DNA of 41,761 nucleotides, taken from Actinomycetota bacterium (GTDB lineage Bacteria; Actinomycetota; Actinomycetes; Mycobacteriales; Pseudonocardiaceae). The stretch is taken from assembly GCA_021324675.1 (NCBI GenBank), contig JAJPIR010000177.1:1-41761 (forward strand). Reading direction: 5' to 3'. The notes under the pieces were generated by a model that worked only from the letters and a program-made list of their open reading frames with translations, searched no databases and had not been told where the DNA came from. Within the stretch, counting starts at the first letter, position 1, and each line of letters opens with the position of its first letter. The translations under genes and the position numbers were made by a program. Below, one piece after another: positions 7,493 through 16,590 of this stretch.

Positions 7493-9802
7493 TTACGGTG
7501 GTTCGGCTGGTGAGCCGGACTCTGTGGGTGATCGCCGTTGTAGATGTTCGGTGACGTGGTCTGCATGTTCTGCGGGGACAAGGAGGGTCAGCCGGTCGCC
7601 TTGGGCGAGTCGGGTGTCGTCGGTTGCGGTGGTCACCTGGTCGTGGCGACGAAGCCCGATGAGCAGGGCTGACGGGGGCCAGGCAACCTGCCCTATTCGC
7701 TGCCCGACCGGTGGACTCTTACCAACCAGCTCCAGGTCGACGACCCGGTAGCCCTGCAAACGGGTGATGGAGCCCCCCACCGGCGCGGCAGGTTCACCGG
7801 TGTCGTGTGCTGGCGTTGCTGCCGAGGTCGGCGCGGTGAGGACTTTGGAGTTCGAAGCCGCCTGGGCCTGTGCCACACCTTGGTGCAGCCGGGTGTTGTA
7901 GGCGGACAGGACGTCGCGGTGGGTTAGCCAGCCGACAACCCGGCCATCTTCGCTGGAGGTGACCGGCAAACCCGACCGATCCTGGCGCACCAGCAGACGA
8001 AGAGCGTGTTCCAGGCTCTGGTCGGGATGCAGGATGGGCACCGCGCGGGCCAGGGTCGCCGCGGTGGCTTCTAGTGCGTTGTCCTGTGCGCTGTCTTCCA
8101 CGTCCCGGGCGGTGACGGTACCTCGGTAAATCCGGTCGGCGTCGACTACGGGCAGCGCGTCGCGGCCTTCGGTGGCGAGCCGGTCGATGATCGCATTGAG
8201 CGGTGTCCCGGGGGTGAGGGCCGCCGGTGTGGGTTGCATGGCGTTGGCGACGGTGAGCAGCTGCATGGGGTTGGCTGCTTTGCCCCGTAGCAGGTCGATG
8301 CCGCGACGGCGGAGTTTAAGTGTGTAGATGGTGTCGGTGCTCAGTATCGCGCTCACGCCGGTGGCCAGGGCGATTGCCGCCATCAGCGGCAAGATGATCG
8401 TGTAGTCACCGGTCAGCTCGAAGATGATCAGCACGGCGGTGATCGGGGCGCGGGCGGCGCCGGCGAAGACCGCGCCCATGCCCACCAGTCCGTAGGCGCC
8501 GGCTGGACCCACCGCAGCCCCGAACAGGTGCTGCGCGGCCAGCCCGTAGGCGGTGCCGAACATGGCCCCCATGAACAGCGAGGGGGCGAACACTCCACCG
8601 GACCCACCGATCGCGATCGTCAGGCTGGTTGCGACGATCTTTCCGATCAGCAGGATGAGCAGAAACCACAGCACGTAATGCCCGCGGATGCCGGCTTCCA
8701 GGACCGGGTAGCCCACGCCGTACATCTGCGGCAATCCCAGCAGCAACAGCCCGAGCAAAACTCCGCCCGCGGCCGGACGCAGCCATTCCGGGCCACGCCA
8801 TAGCCGATCGACGAGGTCTTCGGTGCCATAGAGCACTCTGGTGAACACCACTCCGGTCGCGGCCGCAAGAACACCGAGACCGGCATAGAGCAGGTACTCC
8901 ACGGGCGCGACGGCATGAAACGTCGGCAGGCTCAGAAACGAGGTAGAGCCAAAGGCGGCTCGTCCAATCACCGCGGCGGTGACCGAGGCCAGAACCACCA
9001 CCCCGAACGACTCGGTGGCGAAGTTTTGCAGGATCAACTCGAGAGCAAAAAACACTCCTGCAATGGGAGCGTTGAACGTGGCAGAAATACCGCCGGCCGC
9101 GCCGCAGGCCACTAGCAGCCGCAGCCGAGCGTCCGATAGGCGCAGGACCTGCCCGATGCTCGAGCCCAGCGCCGAACCGATCTGGACGATCGGACCTTCC
9201 CGACCTACCGATCCGCCGCAGCCAATGCACAATGCCGAGGCCAACGACTTCACGATCGCCACCTGCGGAGCAATCCGCCCGCCCCGCTCGGTGACGGCCA
9301 GCATCACCTCCGGCACCCCGTGCCCGCGGGCCTCCTTGGCAAACCGGTCCACAATCGGCCCGTACATCAGCCCACCCAGCACCGGAACCAGGACCACAAA
9401 GAAGATCCCTAAACCGGGAAAATGGGGACTGGCCACCCGACCCGCGTCGCTGTAATCGGCCCTTCCGGTGAACAGCTCGGTAAACCAGACGATCAGGTAG
9501 CGAAACACCACCGCCCCGGCGCCCGCACCAGCACCGACCAGCAACGCCAACGGCACCAGACCCGGCGCCGATCCCCGCAACCAGTCATAGCCACGCCGCC
9601 ACACATCGACCGGTAACCGGATCGAGGGCCTACGAGCGGTCAGTGCACCGGCGCGGCGCCATCCCGAGCCAGCGACTGCACGGCACCGGTTGTTCATCCC
9701 TCGCCTCACCAGCGCCAGCCGACCACTCGCCGCTCCTCCGTCAAGCCCCTGGGTCCCCGACGGGACCATCGCAGATCCCTCGCCATTGGTCATCTTGATC
9801 AT
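7493..9802 (-). CDS. ClC-type chloride channel/transporter with CBS and TrkA-C domains
   Basis: This is a ClC family membrane protein of up to 769 residues. The anion-pathway motifs are GHGVPE (160–165), GREGP (200–204, gating Glu202) and GGSGGVFAPSL; the loop TFNAPIAGVFFALEL matches the N-terminal half of helix H/I. Two CBS domains follow the membrane part (about 515–640), then a TrkA-C/RCK-C-like domain (about 680–757) that normally binds a nucleotide or other ligand. By alignment to the E. coli transporter, Glu203 (internal proton glutamate) is Leu256 here. The first 60 residues are poorly conserved, and the ATG at 9766, with GAGGGA upstream, is an equally good start. It is divergent from a TetR gene. 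Confidence 0.92.
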   Translation of the reverse strand: MIKMTNGEGSAMVPSGTQGLDGGAASGRLALVRRGMNNRCRAVAGSGWRRAGALTARRPSIRLPVDVWRRGYDWLRGSAPGLVPLALLVGAGAGAGAVVFRYLIVWFTELFTGRADYSDAGRVASPHFPGLGIFFVVLVPVLGGLMYGPIVDRFAKEARGHGVPEVMLAVTERGGRIAPQVAIVKSLASALCIGCGGSVGREGPIVQIGSALGSSIGQVLRLSDARLRLLVACGAAGGISATFNAPIAGVFFALELILQNFATESFGVVVLASVTAAVIGRAAFGSTSFLSLPTFHAVAPVEYLLYAGLGVLAAATGVVFTRVLYGTEDLVDRLWRGPEWLRPAAGGVLLGLLLLGLPQMYGVGYPVLEAGIRGHYVLWFLLILLIGKIVATSLTIAIGGSGGVFAPSLFMGAMFGTAYGLAAQHLFGAAVGPAGAYGLVGMGAVFAGAARAPITAVLIIFELTGDYTIILPLMAAIALATGVSAILSTDTIYTLKLRRRGIDLLRGKAANPMQLLTVANAMQPTPAALTPGTPLNAIIDRLATEGRDALPVVDADRIYRGTVTARDVEDSAQDNALEATAATLARAVPILHPDQSLEHALRLLVRQDRSGLPVTSSEDGRVVGWLTHRDVLSAYNTRLHQGVAQAQAASNSKVLTAPTSAATPAHDTGEPAAPVGGSITRLQGYRVVDLELVGKSPPVGQRIGQVAWPPSALLIGLRRHDQVTTATDDTRLAQGDRLTLLVPAEHADHVTEHLQRRSPTESGSPAEPP

Positions 9803-9836
9803 TCAGTACGGAAAGGCCACGAACTTGCCAGGTGAT

Positions 9837-9850
9837 TAAACGTTTGTTTA
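9837..9850. promoter_or_regulatory. Candidate TetR operator
   Basis: The inverted repeat TAAAC-4-GTTTA lies two bases upstream of the ATG at 9853 and 34 bases from the divergent ClC start. Position and shape suit autorepression by the TetR protein. Confidence 0.45.
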
Positions 9851-9852
9851 GC

Positions 9853-10494
9853 ATGGTGAATGTGCAGTCACTTCCCGATGATCGGACTGCGCGGGCGAGA
9901 ATCCGCGACGAAGCGCTGCGGCTGTTCGGCAACCATGGGCCCGATGCGGTCACCGTCCGCCACATCGCAGCAGCCGCGGGTGTTTCTCCCGCACTGGTCA
10001 TCCGGCACTTCGGATCCAAAGACGGGTTGCGTGAAGCGGTCGATGACCACGTCGTGCGGATCTTTGAGCTGATGTTGAGTCAGGTCTCCCATCCCCGTGA
10101 TGGCGGCGACTCCTTCGAGGTGGGAGCGTTGCCGACCCTGGCCGAAGTGGTCACCAGGGTCTTGCCGCCCGATTCCGCGATTCCGGCCTACCTCGGGCGC
10201 ATGCTCCTGGCTGGGGTGCCTGCGGGAGCGGCACTGTTTCGCAGGTTGCATGTGCTGAGCCGGCAGGCACTTGCGGGATTGTCCGAAGCCGGATGGGCGG
10301 CCAGGGGGACCGACCCCGAGGTTCGTGCAGCCTTCTTGCTGGTCAACGATCTCGCGGTGGTGATCCTCCGCACGCATCTGGCCGACGTTCTGGGCGTCGA
10401 CCCGCTGTCGGTCCCGGGCCTGCGGCGCTGGGGCGCCGAGGTCTTGTCGATCTATCAGAACGGGCTCAAAGGCATCCCCGGCGAAGAGGCTTGA
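9853..10494 (+). CDS. TetR family transcriptional regulator
   Basis: This is a 213-residue TetR-type repressor. The N-terminal helix-turn-helix reads ARIRDEALRLFGNHG, VTVRHIAAAAGVSPALVIRHFGSKDGLREAV. The rest is a helical ligand-binding domain with no diagnostic ligand signature. An upstream in-frame GTG (9832) exists, but it would place the inverted repeat inside the gene, so the ATG at 9853 is preferred. The likely targets are itself, the divergent ClC gene, or the FAD monooxygenase 82 bases downstream on the same strand. Confidence 0.88.
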   Translation: MVNVQSLPDDRTARARIRDEALRLFGNHGPDAVTVRHIAAAAGVSPALVIRHFGSKDGLREAVDDHVVRIFELMLSQVSHPRDGGDSFEVGALPTLAEVVTRVLPPDSAIPAYLGRMLLAGVPAGAALFRRLHVLSRQALAGLSEAGWAARGTDPEVRAAFLLVNDLAVVILRTHLADVLGVDPLSVPGLRRWGAEVLSIYQNGLKGIPGEEA

Positions 10495-10576
10495 TCGAAC
10501 TCAATGTCCGCGTGAGCTGGCGGTAGACCACGCACGCCGGCCGCGCAGGCCAGCGAAGAAGGGACGGTCCGCGAGG

Positions 10577-11788
10577 ATGAAAGTTGTCATTTGTGGAGCC
10601 GGGATCGCCGGGCTCGCACTGGCCCAGCGACTCGACGCTTTCGGCTGGAAAGTGGTGGTGCTGGAAAAGGCACCCGGCCCTCGACCGCAGGGTTACATGA
10701 TCGACTTCTTTGGGCCTGGATATGACGCCGCCGAGGTCATGGGATTGCTGCCCCGATTGCAGCAGCTGGGATACCGGTTCGAGGAGGCCAGCTGGCTTGA
10801 CGAGACGGGACGCCGCCGCGCCAGGCTCCGGTTCGAGCAGTTCGGCAAGATCATGCAGGACCGGCTGTTCAGCATCCTGCGACCGGATCTGGAACAGGCG
10901 CTGCGCCAGCAGCTGTCCAGCAACGTCGACCTGCGCTTCGCTACCAGCCTCGACGCCGTCGACAACACCGCCGACGGCGTGCGAGTCACGCTGCGCGACG
11001 GTGGCACGCTGGATGCCGACTTGCTCGTCGGAGCCGACGGGATTCACTCGACCGTGCGGGGGCTGGTCTTCGGTGAGGAGCATCGCTACCTGCGCTACCT
11101 CGGTTTCCACACCGCGGCGTTCGTCTTCGATGATCCGCAGATCCACGCCGAGTTGCAGGGGCGGTTGTGCCTGACCGACACCATCGACCGCCAGATGGGC
11201 CTTTACGGGCTGCGCGACGGGCGGGTCGCCACCTTCGCCGTGCACCGCACCTGTGACCCCACGTTGCCGCGCGACCCCGTCGCGGCGATCCGCCGCGAGT
11301 ACGGCTCGCTGGGCTGGGTCATCCCGCGAGCCCTCGATCGCTGCCCACCCGCAGCCCAGGTGTACTATGACCAAGTCGCTCAGATCGAGCTGCCGCAATG
11401 GAGCCACCGCCGGGTCGCGCTCCTCGGAGACGCCGGGTATGCGGTGTCGTTGCTCGCCGGCCAGGGCGCCTCGCTGGCCATTGCCGGTGCCTACGTCCTC
11501 GCCGAACAGTTGGCCACGGCTCGCTCCATCGACGCCGCGCTTGATCGCTACGAGCGGCTGTGGCGGCCGGTGGCCGAGGAGAAACAACGAGTCGCCCGCG
11601 ACGGGATCCGCTGGTTTCTCCCGCACTCGCGCGCGCAGCTGCGGGCACGGCACATCATCATGGGACTGGCCAGCTTACCGGGTATCGATTACTACATCGC
11701 CCGCGCGCTGGCCGGCAAGTCGGTAACACTCATCAGGGAACTGAGCACCACAGGGCGTAAGCCGCGCATTCCGACAGTCCGGCAGTGA
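10577..11788 (+). CDS. FAD-dependent monooxygenase
   Basis: This is a 403-residue class A flavoprotein monooxygenase (PHBH/TetX-like). The dinucleotide motif GAGIAG is at residues 7–12, the DG motif VGADGIHSTVRG in the middle, and the GD motif VALLGDAGYAVSLLAGQGAS near residue 280. These enzymes hydroxylate aromatic or polyketide-like compounds with NAD(P)H and oxygen; some inactivate antibiotics. It lies 82 bases downstream of a TetR gene in the same direction, a common arrangement for regulated detoxification. The substrate is unknown. Confidence 0.88.
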   Translation: MKVVICGAGIAGLALAQRLDAFGWKVVVLEKAPGPRPQGYMIDFFGPGYDAAEVMGLLPRLQQLGYRFEEASWLDETGRRRARLRFEQFGKIMQDRLFSILRPDLEQALRQQLSSNVDLRFATSLDAVDNTADGVRVTLRDGGTLDADLLVGADGIHSTVRGLVFGEEHRYLRYLGFHTAAFVFDDPQIHAELQGRLCLTDTIDRQMGLYGLRDGRVATFAVHRTCDPTLPRDPVAAIRREYGSLGWVIPRALDRCPPAAQVYYDQVAQIELPQWSHRRVALLGDAGYAVSLLAGQGASLAIAGAYVLAEQLATARSIDAALDRYERLWRPVAEEKQRVARDGIRWFLPHSRAQLRARHIIMGLASLPGIDYYIARALAGKSVTLIRELSTTGRKPRIPTVRQ

Positions 11789-11855
11789 GACTTTCTGGCC
11801 GGCTTCCCGACGCGAACGCCGATCGGGACCGTTTCTCTGCCAGGGTGCTCGGAGG

Positions 11856-11882
11856 TGTCACAGCCAGGGCAGCTGTCTTGTC
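11856..11882 (+). promoter_or_regulatory. Candidate ECF41-type promoter
   Basis: The sequence TGTCACA, 16 bases, then TGTC lies 39 bases before the epimerase start. ECF41 sigma factors are known to recognise a TGTCACA -35 and a CGTC-like -10 upstream of their partner oxidoreductase genes; the -35 matches exactly and the -10 differs by one base. Confidence 0.55.
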
Positions 11883-11920
11883 TTGTGGGTGCAGGTGTTC
11901 CTCGACTCAGGGAGTCGATG

Positions 11921-12853
11921 ATGAGAGTGTTTGTGGCAGGTGCGACGGGAGCGATTGGAAAGCAGCTGGTGCCCCGTCTGGCTGCTGCGGGTCATGAGGT
12001 TCATGGCATGACGCGTAGCGAGTCGAAGCAGGCGCTGGTCTCGGAGTTGGGCGCTGTGCCGGTGGTCGCGGACGCACTTGATCCCGATCAGGTCGCGCAG
12101 GCCGTGGCGAGGGCGAGGCCGGACGTGATCGTCCATCAGCTGACCGCGATCGGGTCACTTGACCTGCGTCACTTCGATCGCGACTTCGCGCTGACCAACC
12201 GCCTGCGGACCGAGGGGACGGATCACCTGCTGTCAGCAGGGCAGGCGATGGGGGTGCGGCGGTTTGTGGCGCAGAGCTATGGCGCGTGGCCGTACGTGCG
12301 CACCGGCGGGCCGGTGAAAAGCGAGGAGGAGCCGCTTGATCCCGAGCCCGCCCGGGAGATGCGCGAAACCCTGGCCGCGATCCGGCACCTCGAGCAGGCG
12401 GTCCTGGATGCGCGGTGGACCGAGGGGATTGTGCTGCGCTACGGGGCGTTCTACGGGCCGGGAACGTCGATGGCGCCGGGCGGGGAGCAGTTCGAGCTGG
12501 TCCGCAGGCGCAAGTTCCCGCTGATCGGCGACGGTGGCGGGGTGTGGTCTTTCGTCCACATCGCCGACGCGGCGCAGGCGACGGTAGCGGCGGTCGAGCA
12601 CGGCAGCCGTGGTGTCTACAACATCGTCGACGACGATCCCGCCCCGGTCGCCGAGTGGCTGCCAGCGCTGGCTCAGGAGCTGGGCGCCAAAAAACCCCTC
12701 CGCGTGCCGCGGTTTGTCGGGCGGCTGTTGGCCGGGGAAGCCGGCGTGGTGATGATGACCGACGCCCGCGGCGCGTCGAACGCGAAGGCCAAGCGCGAGC
12801 TGGCGTGGCGCCCGGCGCATCCGAGCTGGCGGCAGGGGTTCGCAGCGGCATGA
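11921..12853 (+). CDS. NAD-dependent epimerase/dehydratase family protein
   Basis: This 310-residue protein has an extended-SDR Rossmann fold: MRVFVAGATGAIGKQL at the N-terminus (GxxGxxG) and RFVAQSYGAWPYV in the active-site region. The second of two adjacent ATGs is chosen because AGGGAG is 6 bases away. Its stop overlaps the start of an ECF41 sigma factor (ATGA). ECF41 genes are typically paired with carboxymuconolactone decarboxylases, oxidoreductases or epimerases, so this is probably the target of that sigma factor. The substrate is unknown. Confidence 0.87.
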   Translation: MRVFVAGATGAIGKQLVPRLAAAGHEVHGMTRSESKQALVSELGAVPVVADALDPDQVAQAVARARPDVIVHQLTAIGSLDLRHFDRDFALTNRLRTEGTDHLLSAGQAMGVRRFVAQSYGAWPYVRTGGPVKSEEEPLDPEPAREMRETLAAIRHLEQAVLDARWTEGIVLRYGAFYGPGTSMAPGGEQFELVRRRKFPLIGDGGGVWSFVHIADAAQATVAAVEHGSRGVYNIVDDDPAPVAEWLPALAQELGAKKPLRVPRFVGRLLAGEAGVVMMTDARGASNAKAKRELAWRPAHPSWRQGFAAA

Positions 12854-13767
12854 CCGATCGCGAGCGACTGCTTGGCGAGCTGCGGCCGGTCGCGTTCGCG
12901 ATCGCCTACCGGATGCTCGGCAGCGTGTCCGAGGCCGAGGACGTGGTGCAGGAAGCGCTGCTACGGGTGCATCAGGCGCTTGATGCCGGCGAGCACATCG
13001 CAGCGCCGCGTGCGTTCGTCGCCACCGTGACCACCCGGTTGGCGATCAACGAGCTGCGCTCCGCGCGCGCCCGCCGCGAGCGTTATGTCGGCGAGTGGCT
13101 GCCAGAGCCGATCATCACCGACGGCCGGGATGATCCGGCTCGGCACGCTGAGACAGCCGATTCGCTCTCGCTGGCCATGCTGGTGTTGTTGGAGAGCCTC
13201 TCGCCTGAGCAGCGCGCCGTGCTGCTGCTGCACGATGTGTTCGACTACGGGTATCCGGAGATCGCGGCGATCGTCGGCAAGAGCGAGGACAACGTGCGCC
13301 AGCTCGCCACCCGCGCCAGACGCCACGTCCAGCAGGGCCGGCCCCGCTTCCACCCGACGCGCGAGCAGCGCGACGAGCTGGCACGGCGGTTCTTCGCCGC
13401 GGCCGAGCAAGGCGATCTCGCTGGGCTCGAGGCGCTGCTCGCTCACGACGTGGAGCTGACCGGCGACGGCGGTGGCAAGGTTCCGGCGCTCGCGCGGTCG
13501 CTGCGCGGGCGCGACCGTGTCGCGCGCACGCTGATCAACTGGGTCCGCCTGGCCGCCCGCCTTCCGGGCGTGTCGTTGCGCCCCGTCGAGGTCAACGGCG
13601 GCCCGGGAGCGCTCTATCTCGACGCGCAGCAACGGCTGATCGGCGTGCTGGCGCTCGATATCGCCGGCGGTCGGATCACGAGCATCAGTTCGATCGTCAA
13701 CCCCGACAAGCTGACCCACCTCGGGCCGGTGGCCGACTTCGGATCGCTGCTGAAGTCGGCGAGATGA
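12850..13767 (+). CDS. ECF41-group RNA polymerase sigma factor with C-terminal SnoaL-like domain
   Basis: This 305-residue sigma factor has region 2 (residues 10–75), region 4 (about 115–160) and a fused C-terminal NTF2/SnoaL-like domain that regulates activity. Group-specific motifs are visible: WLPEP at 83–87 in the linker, DGGGK at 206–210 and NPDKL at 284–288. No anti-sigma factor is needed in this group; the fused domain does the control. The ATG overlaps the epimerase stop, so the two are cotranscribed, probably from the TGTCACA promoter upstream of the epimerase. It resembles mycobacterial SigJ in domain plan. Confidence 0.93.
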   Translation: MTDRERLLGELRPVAFAIAYRMLGSVSEAEDVVQEALLRVHQALDAGEHIAAPRAFVATVTTRLAINELRSARARRERYVGEWLPEPIITDGRDDPARHAETADSLSLAMLVLLESLSPEQRAVLLLHDVFDYGYPEIAAIVGKSEDNVRQLATRARRHVQQGRPRFHPTREQRDELARRFFAAAEQGDLAGLEALLAHDVELTGDGGGKVPALARSLRGRDRVARTLINWVRLAARLPGVSLRPVEVNGGPGALYLDAQQRLIGVLALDIAGGRITSISSIVNPDKLTHLGPVADFGSLLKSAR

Positions 13768-13901
13768 ACTCCGGCGCTTCTTGCCGCGCCCCCGTGGCGG
13801 TTCGGGGCCGCGCTCCTGGCAGCACCCGTCTTCTCATCCGTACCGCATCACGAGCCGCGCCCCGGCCGGCGCGCTGCGGCACCACATGGTGTGGGCGGTG
13901 G

Positions 13902-14417
13902 CTAGGCAACGCGTCGGATCGCGGCCAGTCCCCTGGTGTAGATCCGACGCTTGGCCACTGGGTGGCCGGACTGTGACGACTCGATGAGCATGCCGTCCCC
14001 GGCGGCCATCGCGACGTGTCCGACACGACCACCGTAGGAATAGAAGATCAGATCTCCAGGGCGGATCTGCGAGAGGCTCACCCGGACGCCGATGCGCGAC
14101 TGCGCGGCGGCGGTGCGGGGCAGAGAGAGTCCGGCTTGGCGGTAGGACCACTGCACCAGGCCGGAGCAGTCGAACCCGCCCGGCCTGCTGCCGCCGCTGC
14201 GGTAGCGGGTGCCCAGCTGCGACAGCGCCGCGTCCAACGCCCGCAGCGCAATGATGTTGGCCTCACCGGCGGACCGGCTCGCGGTGCTGCTGGGCAGGGG
14301 TGCAGCAGTCGCGCTGCCGACGCAGGCGAGGACACCCCCGGCGGCTAGGGTGACCGCCGCCAGCGCAGTCGGCAAGTGGTGATGCGCGGCCGGTTTGGCG
14401 TGCTTACCACGAGACAC
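13902..14417 (-). CDS. Secreted NlpC/P60 family peptidoglycan hydrolase
   Basis: This 171-residue protein has a signal sequence (residues 1–39, hydrophobic core ALAAVTLAAGGVLACVGS, likely cleavage after ATA-A) and an NlpC/P60 endopeptidase domain. The predicted catalytic triad is Cys84 (FDCSGLVQW), His134 (GHVAMAAG) and Glu146; the His-to-Glu spacing of 12 equals that of RipA. It would cleave stem peptides of peptidoglycan. The GTG at 14417 has GAGGGGGA just upstream; the longer frame to 14534 would put an odd tail before the signal peptide. There is no lysin or coiled-coil domain, so this is a minimal single-domain enzyme. Confidence 0.88.
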   Translation of the reverse strand: MSRGKHAKPAAHHHLPTALAAVTLAAGGVLACVGSATAAPLPSSTASRSAGEANIIALRALDAALSQLGTRYRSGGSRPGGFDCSGLVQWSYRQAGLSLPRTAAAQSRIGVRVSLSQIRPGDLIFYSYGGRVGHVAMAAGDGMLIESSQSGHPVAKRRIYTRGLAAIRRVA

Positions 14418-14689
14418 TGATTCCCCCTCGGATGTTTCCCAGCCCGGGTCTGGGGGCCGTGGGTATGAGTGCCTCGACATCCCTGCACAGATCAAGCTCT
14501 TACAGGCGGAGGCTCGCGGATAGGCGTCGCTCAACGGTCCACCACCAGCGGTGAGCGGTCGAAGCGACCTGCGCGTGAGCGACCTGGAAGATCAGGCGGT
14601 ATCGGGGGTGTCGGGTGCAGGATCGCGGGGTGAGCGATGGCCGGACTATTGGTGGCCCAGCCGGTAGTCCAGGGTGGTGTGGCGGCGTC

Positions 14690-15759
14690 CGGGCCGGGGT
14701 CAGCGCCTCCTGTAACAAGGTATTCAGCACACCGGCGCCGGTCGCACCCCGATGCATGGGGGTCAGCACCTGAATGTCGTGGCGCGGGTCGAGGCCGAAC
14801 TTGGCGGGAATCCGCCGGGCCACGACATCAACGGTGACCTGGGCAGCCTGCTCGGCGTCCTCCACAGCGAAATGGAAAAAGTCATCCAGGCCGTGGGTGC
14901 GCGGGTAGTCCCCGGCGTTGATGCGGTGCGCGTTGGTGACCACTCCAGAGTGGCTGGCTTGGCGGAAGATCTGGGTCAGCCGCACGTGCGGGATCGGCGT
15001 GCTCGGCGTGAGCAGATCGCGCAGGACCTCCCCGGCACCCACCGAGGGCAACTGGTCAACATCTCCGGCGAACAGCGGGTGCGCTCCGGGCGCGATGGCC
15101 TTGGTCAGCTTGTTGGCCAGCAACACATCCAGCATCGAGGCCTCATCGACCACCACGAGATCGGCGTCCAGCGGCCGGTCCTTGCCGTAGGCGGCATCCC
15201 CGCCTGGTTTGAGTTCTAGCAGGCGGTGCACCGTGACGGCGTCGTGTCCGGTGAGCTCGGCCAAGCGCTTGGCGGCTCGCCCGGTCGGGGCGGCTCACAC
15301 GATCTTGGCACGTTTCGCCGCGGCGAGGGCGACGACCGAGCGCACGGTGAAACTCTTCCCGCAGCCCGGACCACCGGTCAGGACGGCTAGCTTCTCGGTC
15401 AAGGCCAGCTTGACCGCGGCGTGCTGTTCGGGAGCGAGTTCGGCGCGGGTATGGCGGTGCAGCCAGGCCAGCGCCTTGTCCCAATCGACCGTACGAAAGG
15501 CCGCCATCCGATCCGCGCTGGTGTGCAGCAACGTCAGCAATTGGCTGGCCAGGGAGATCTCTGCGCGGTGAAACGGCGCCAGATAAATCGCCCGCAACGC
15601 CTCACCTGGCTGCGCCCCCAGCAGCGACCCCACCACCGTGACCAGATCCCCACCACGGCCGGTGTCCACCCGAGCGACGGGGTATCCGGTCTCGGGGTTG
15701 GCGAACGTGATCCAGTCCACCGTCGCCTCCAGCACCGACCCCCGAAACGGCTGCGTCAC
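14690..15759 (-). pseudogene. recD2-type helicase remnant
   Basis: Two pieces in one reading frame give parts of a RecD2 (RecD/TraA) helicase. The first (15759–15298) holds the N-terminal OB-like segment and Walker A (GGPGCGKSFT). A TGA at 15295–15297 interrupts motif Ia, exactly before AAPTGRAAKRL. The rest carries motif II (VVVDEASMLD), GDVDQLPSVGAGEVL and HRINAGD. Homology ends near 14690, so motifs V and VI are missing. The helix-hairpin-helix region expected between the OB part and IYLAPFHRAE is also absent. Internal deletion, nonsense codon and 3' loss together mark a decayed gene. Confidence 0.8.
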
Positions 15760-15921
15760 GCCTGTCCCTCATCACAAGTTCGTCTGCGCCACCGGCTACT
15801 CGCGCCACATGTATCACCTCTGGCGGCAACACCAGTTCACCGGATGCCCAACCGTGGGCCGGTGGTCACAGGCAGGCGCTGGCTGCCGCAGAGCCGAGGC
15901 ACGTAGTCGACCAACCCAGGG

Positions 15922-16590
15922 CTAACAACAGGCAATCGTGGTGATCACCAAACCGTCAGTGGCCAGCCAGCGGCCGTCGAACCTGGTGAGCACTTCGCCG
16001 GCGACGACCGGTCCGGTCACCAGCAGCCGGGCGCAGAAGGTGCCGCCGGTGTGGCCGATCATCGGAGGGTTGATGGTGATGCTGGCCTGCTCAAAACCCA
16101 GCCAACGGTGGGTTAGGGGAAACCATGCCTTGTACACCGTCTCTTTGGCGGAGAACAAGACCCGGTCCCAGCAGACCGCGCTGTCCGCCGAAGTCAATTC
16201 GGCCAGTCCCGCCAGCTCTTCGTCGCGGGCTATAGCCTGCGCGACATCTGGTGGCAAGGGTTCATGCGGTTCGGCATCGATCCCGACGGTGAGCACATCC
16301 CGCTGGTGGGCGACCGCGGCTGCCCGGTAACCGGTGCAGTGCGTCAGGCTACCCACCACGCCTGGTGGCCATATCGGTTCCCGGTTCTCGCCGGGCAGTA
16401 TCGCCGCCGGAGGCAGACCGAGTTCGCGTAATGCACGCCGGGCGCAGTGCCGTACCGTCTGGAATTCCCGGCGTCGTTTCTCCACCGCCCGGCTGACGAC
16501 CGCCGCCTCTTCCGGAAATAACACCGCATCCGGCGGATCATCGAACTCCTCACTGCTGGCCACGGCGTCGGGCAGGACCCTGTCAATCAC
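15922..16590 (-). CDS. pptT: 4'-phosphopantetheinyl transferase
   Basis: This 222-residue enzyme moves phosphopantetheine from CoA to acyl- and peptidyl-carrier proteins (fatty acid, polyketide and siderophore synthesis). It follows M. tuberculosis PptT closely: KRRREFQTVRHCAR, GSLTHCTGYRAA, the Mg-binding VGIDAEP (Asp105, Glu107) and FSAKETVYKAWFPLT (Glu150, Lys154). The GTG at 16590 overlaps the stop of the upstream phosphoesterase gene (GTGA) and has GGAGG before it; a longer frame to 16653 lies inside that gene. The coupled upstream gene matches PptH, which reverses this reaction. Confidence 0.92.
   Translation of the reverse strand: MIDRVLPDAVASSEEFDDPPDAVLFPEEAAVVSRAVEKRRREFQTVRHCARRALRELGLPPAAILPGENREPIWPPGVVGSLTHCTGYRAAAVAHQRDVLTVGIDAEPHEPLPPDVAQAIARDEELAGLAELTSADSAVCWDRVLFSAKETVYKAWFPLTHRWLGFEQASITINPPMIGHTGGTFCARLLVTGPVVAGEVLTRFDGRWLATDGLVITTIACC

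Noticed and set aside
10466-11653. 395-codon minus-strand ORF
   Set aside because: It lies opposite the FAD monooxygenase gene, whose motifs are clear. The translation is Arg/Gly/Gln-rich without any domain, a typical high-GC shadow.
14418-14600. c-di-AMP (ydaO-type) riboswitch upstream of the NlpC/P60 gene
   Set aside because: Such leaders are common before cell wall hydrolase genes in actinobacteria, but I could not find the conserved ydaO core elements here.
15295-15297. Recoded TGA (selenocysteine) in the helicase gene
   Set aside because: The residue at this point in motif Ia is not a redox site, no SECIS-like hairpin is evident, and the gene has other disabling losses.
15760-15921. 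Cys/His-rich plus-strand frame (KFVCATGYSRHMYHLW)
   Set aside because: It reads like protein for about 30 residues but overlaps the recD2 remnant upstream, has no start with a ribosome binding site and matches no family I know.
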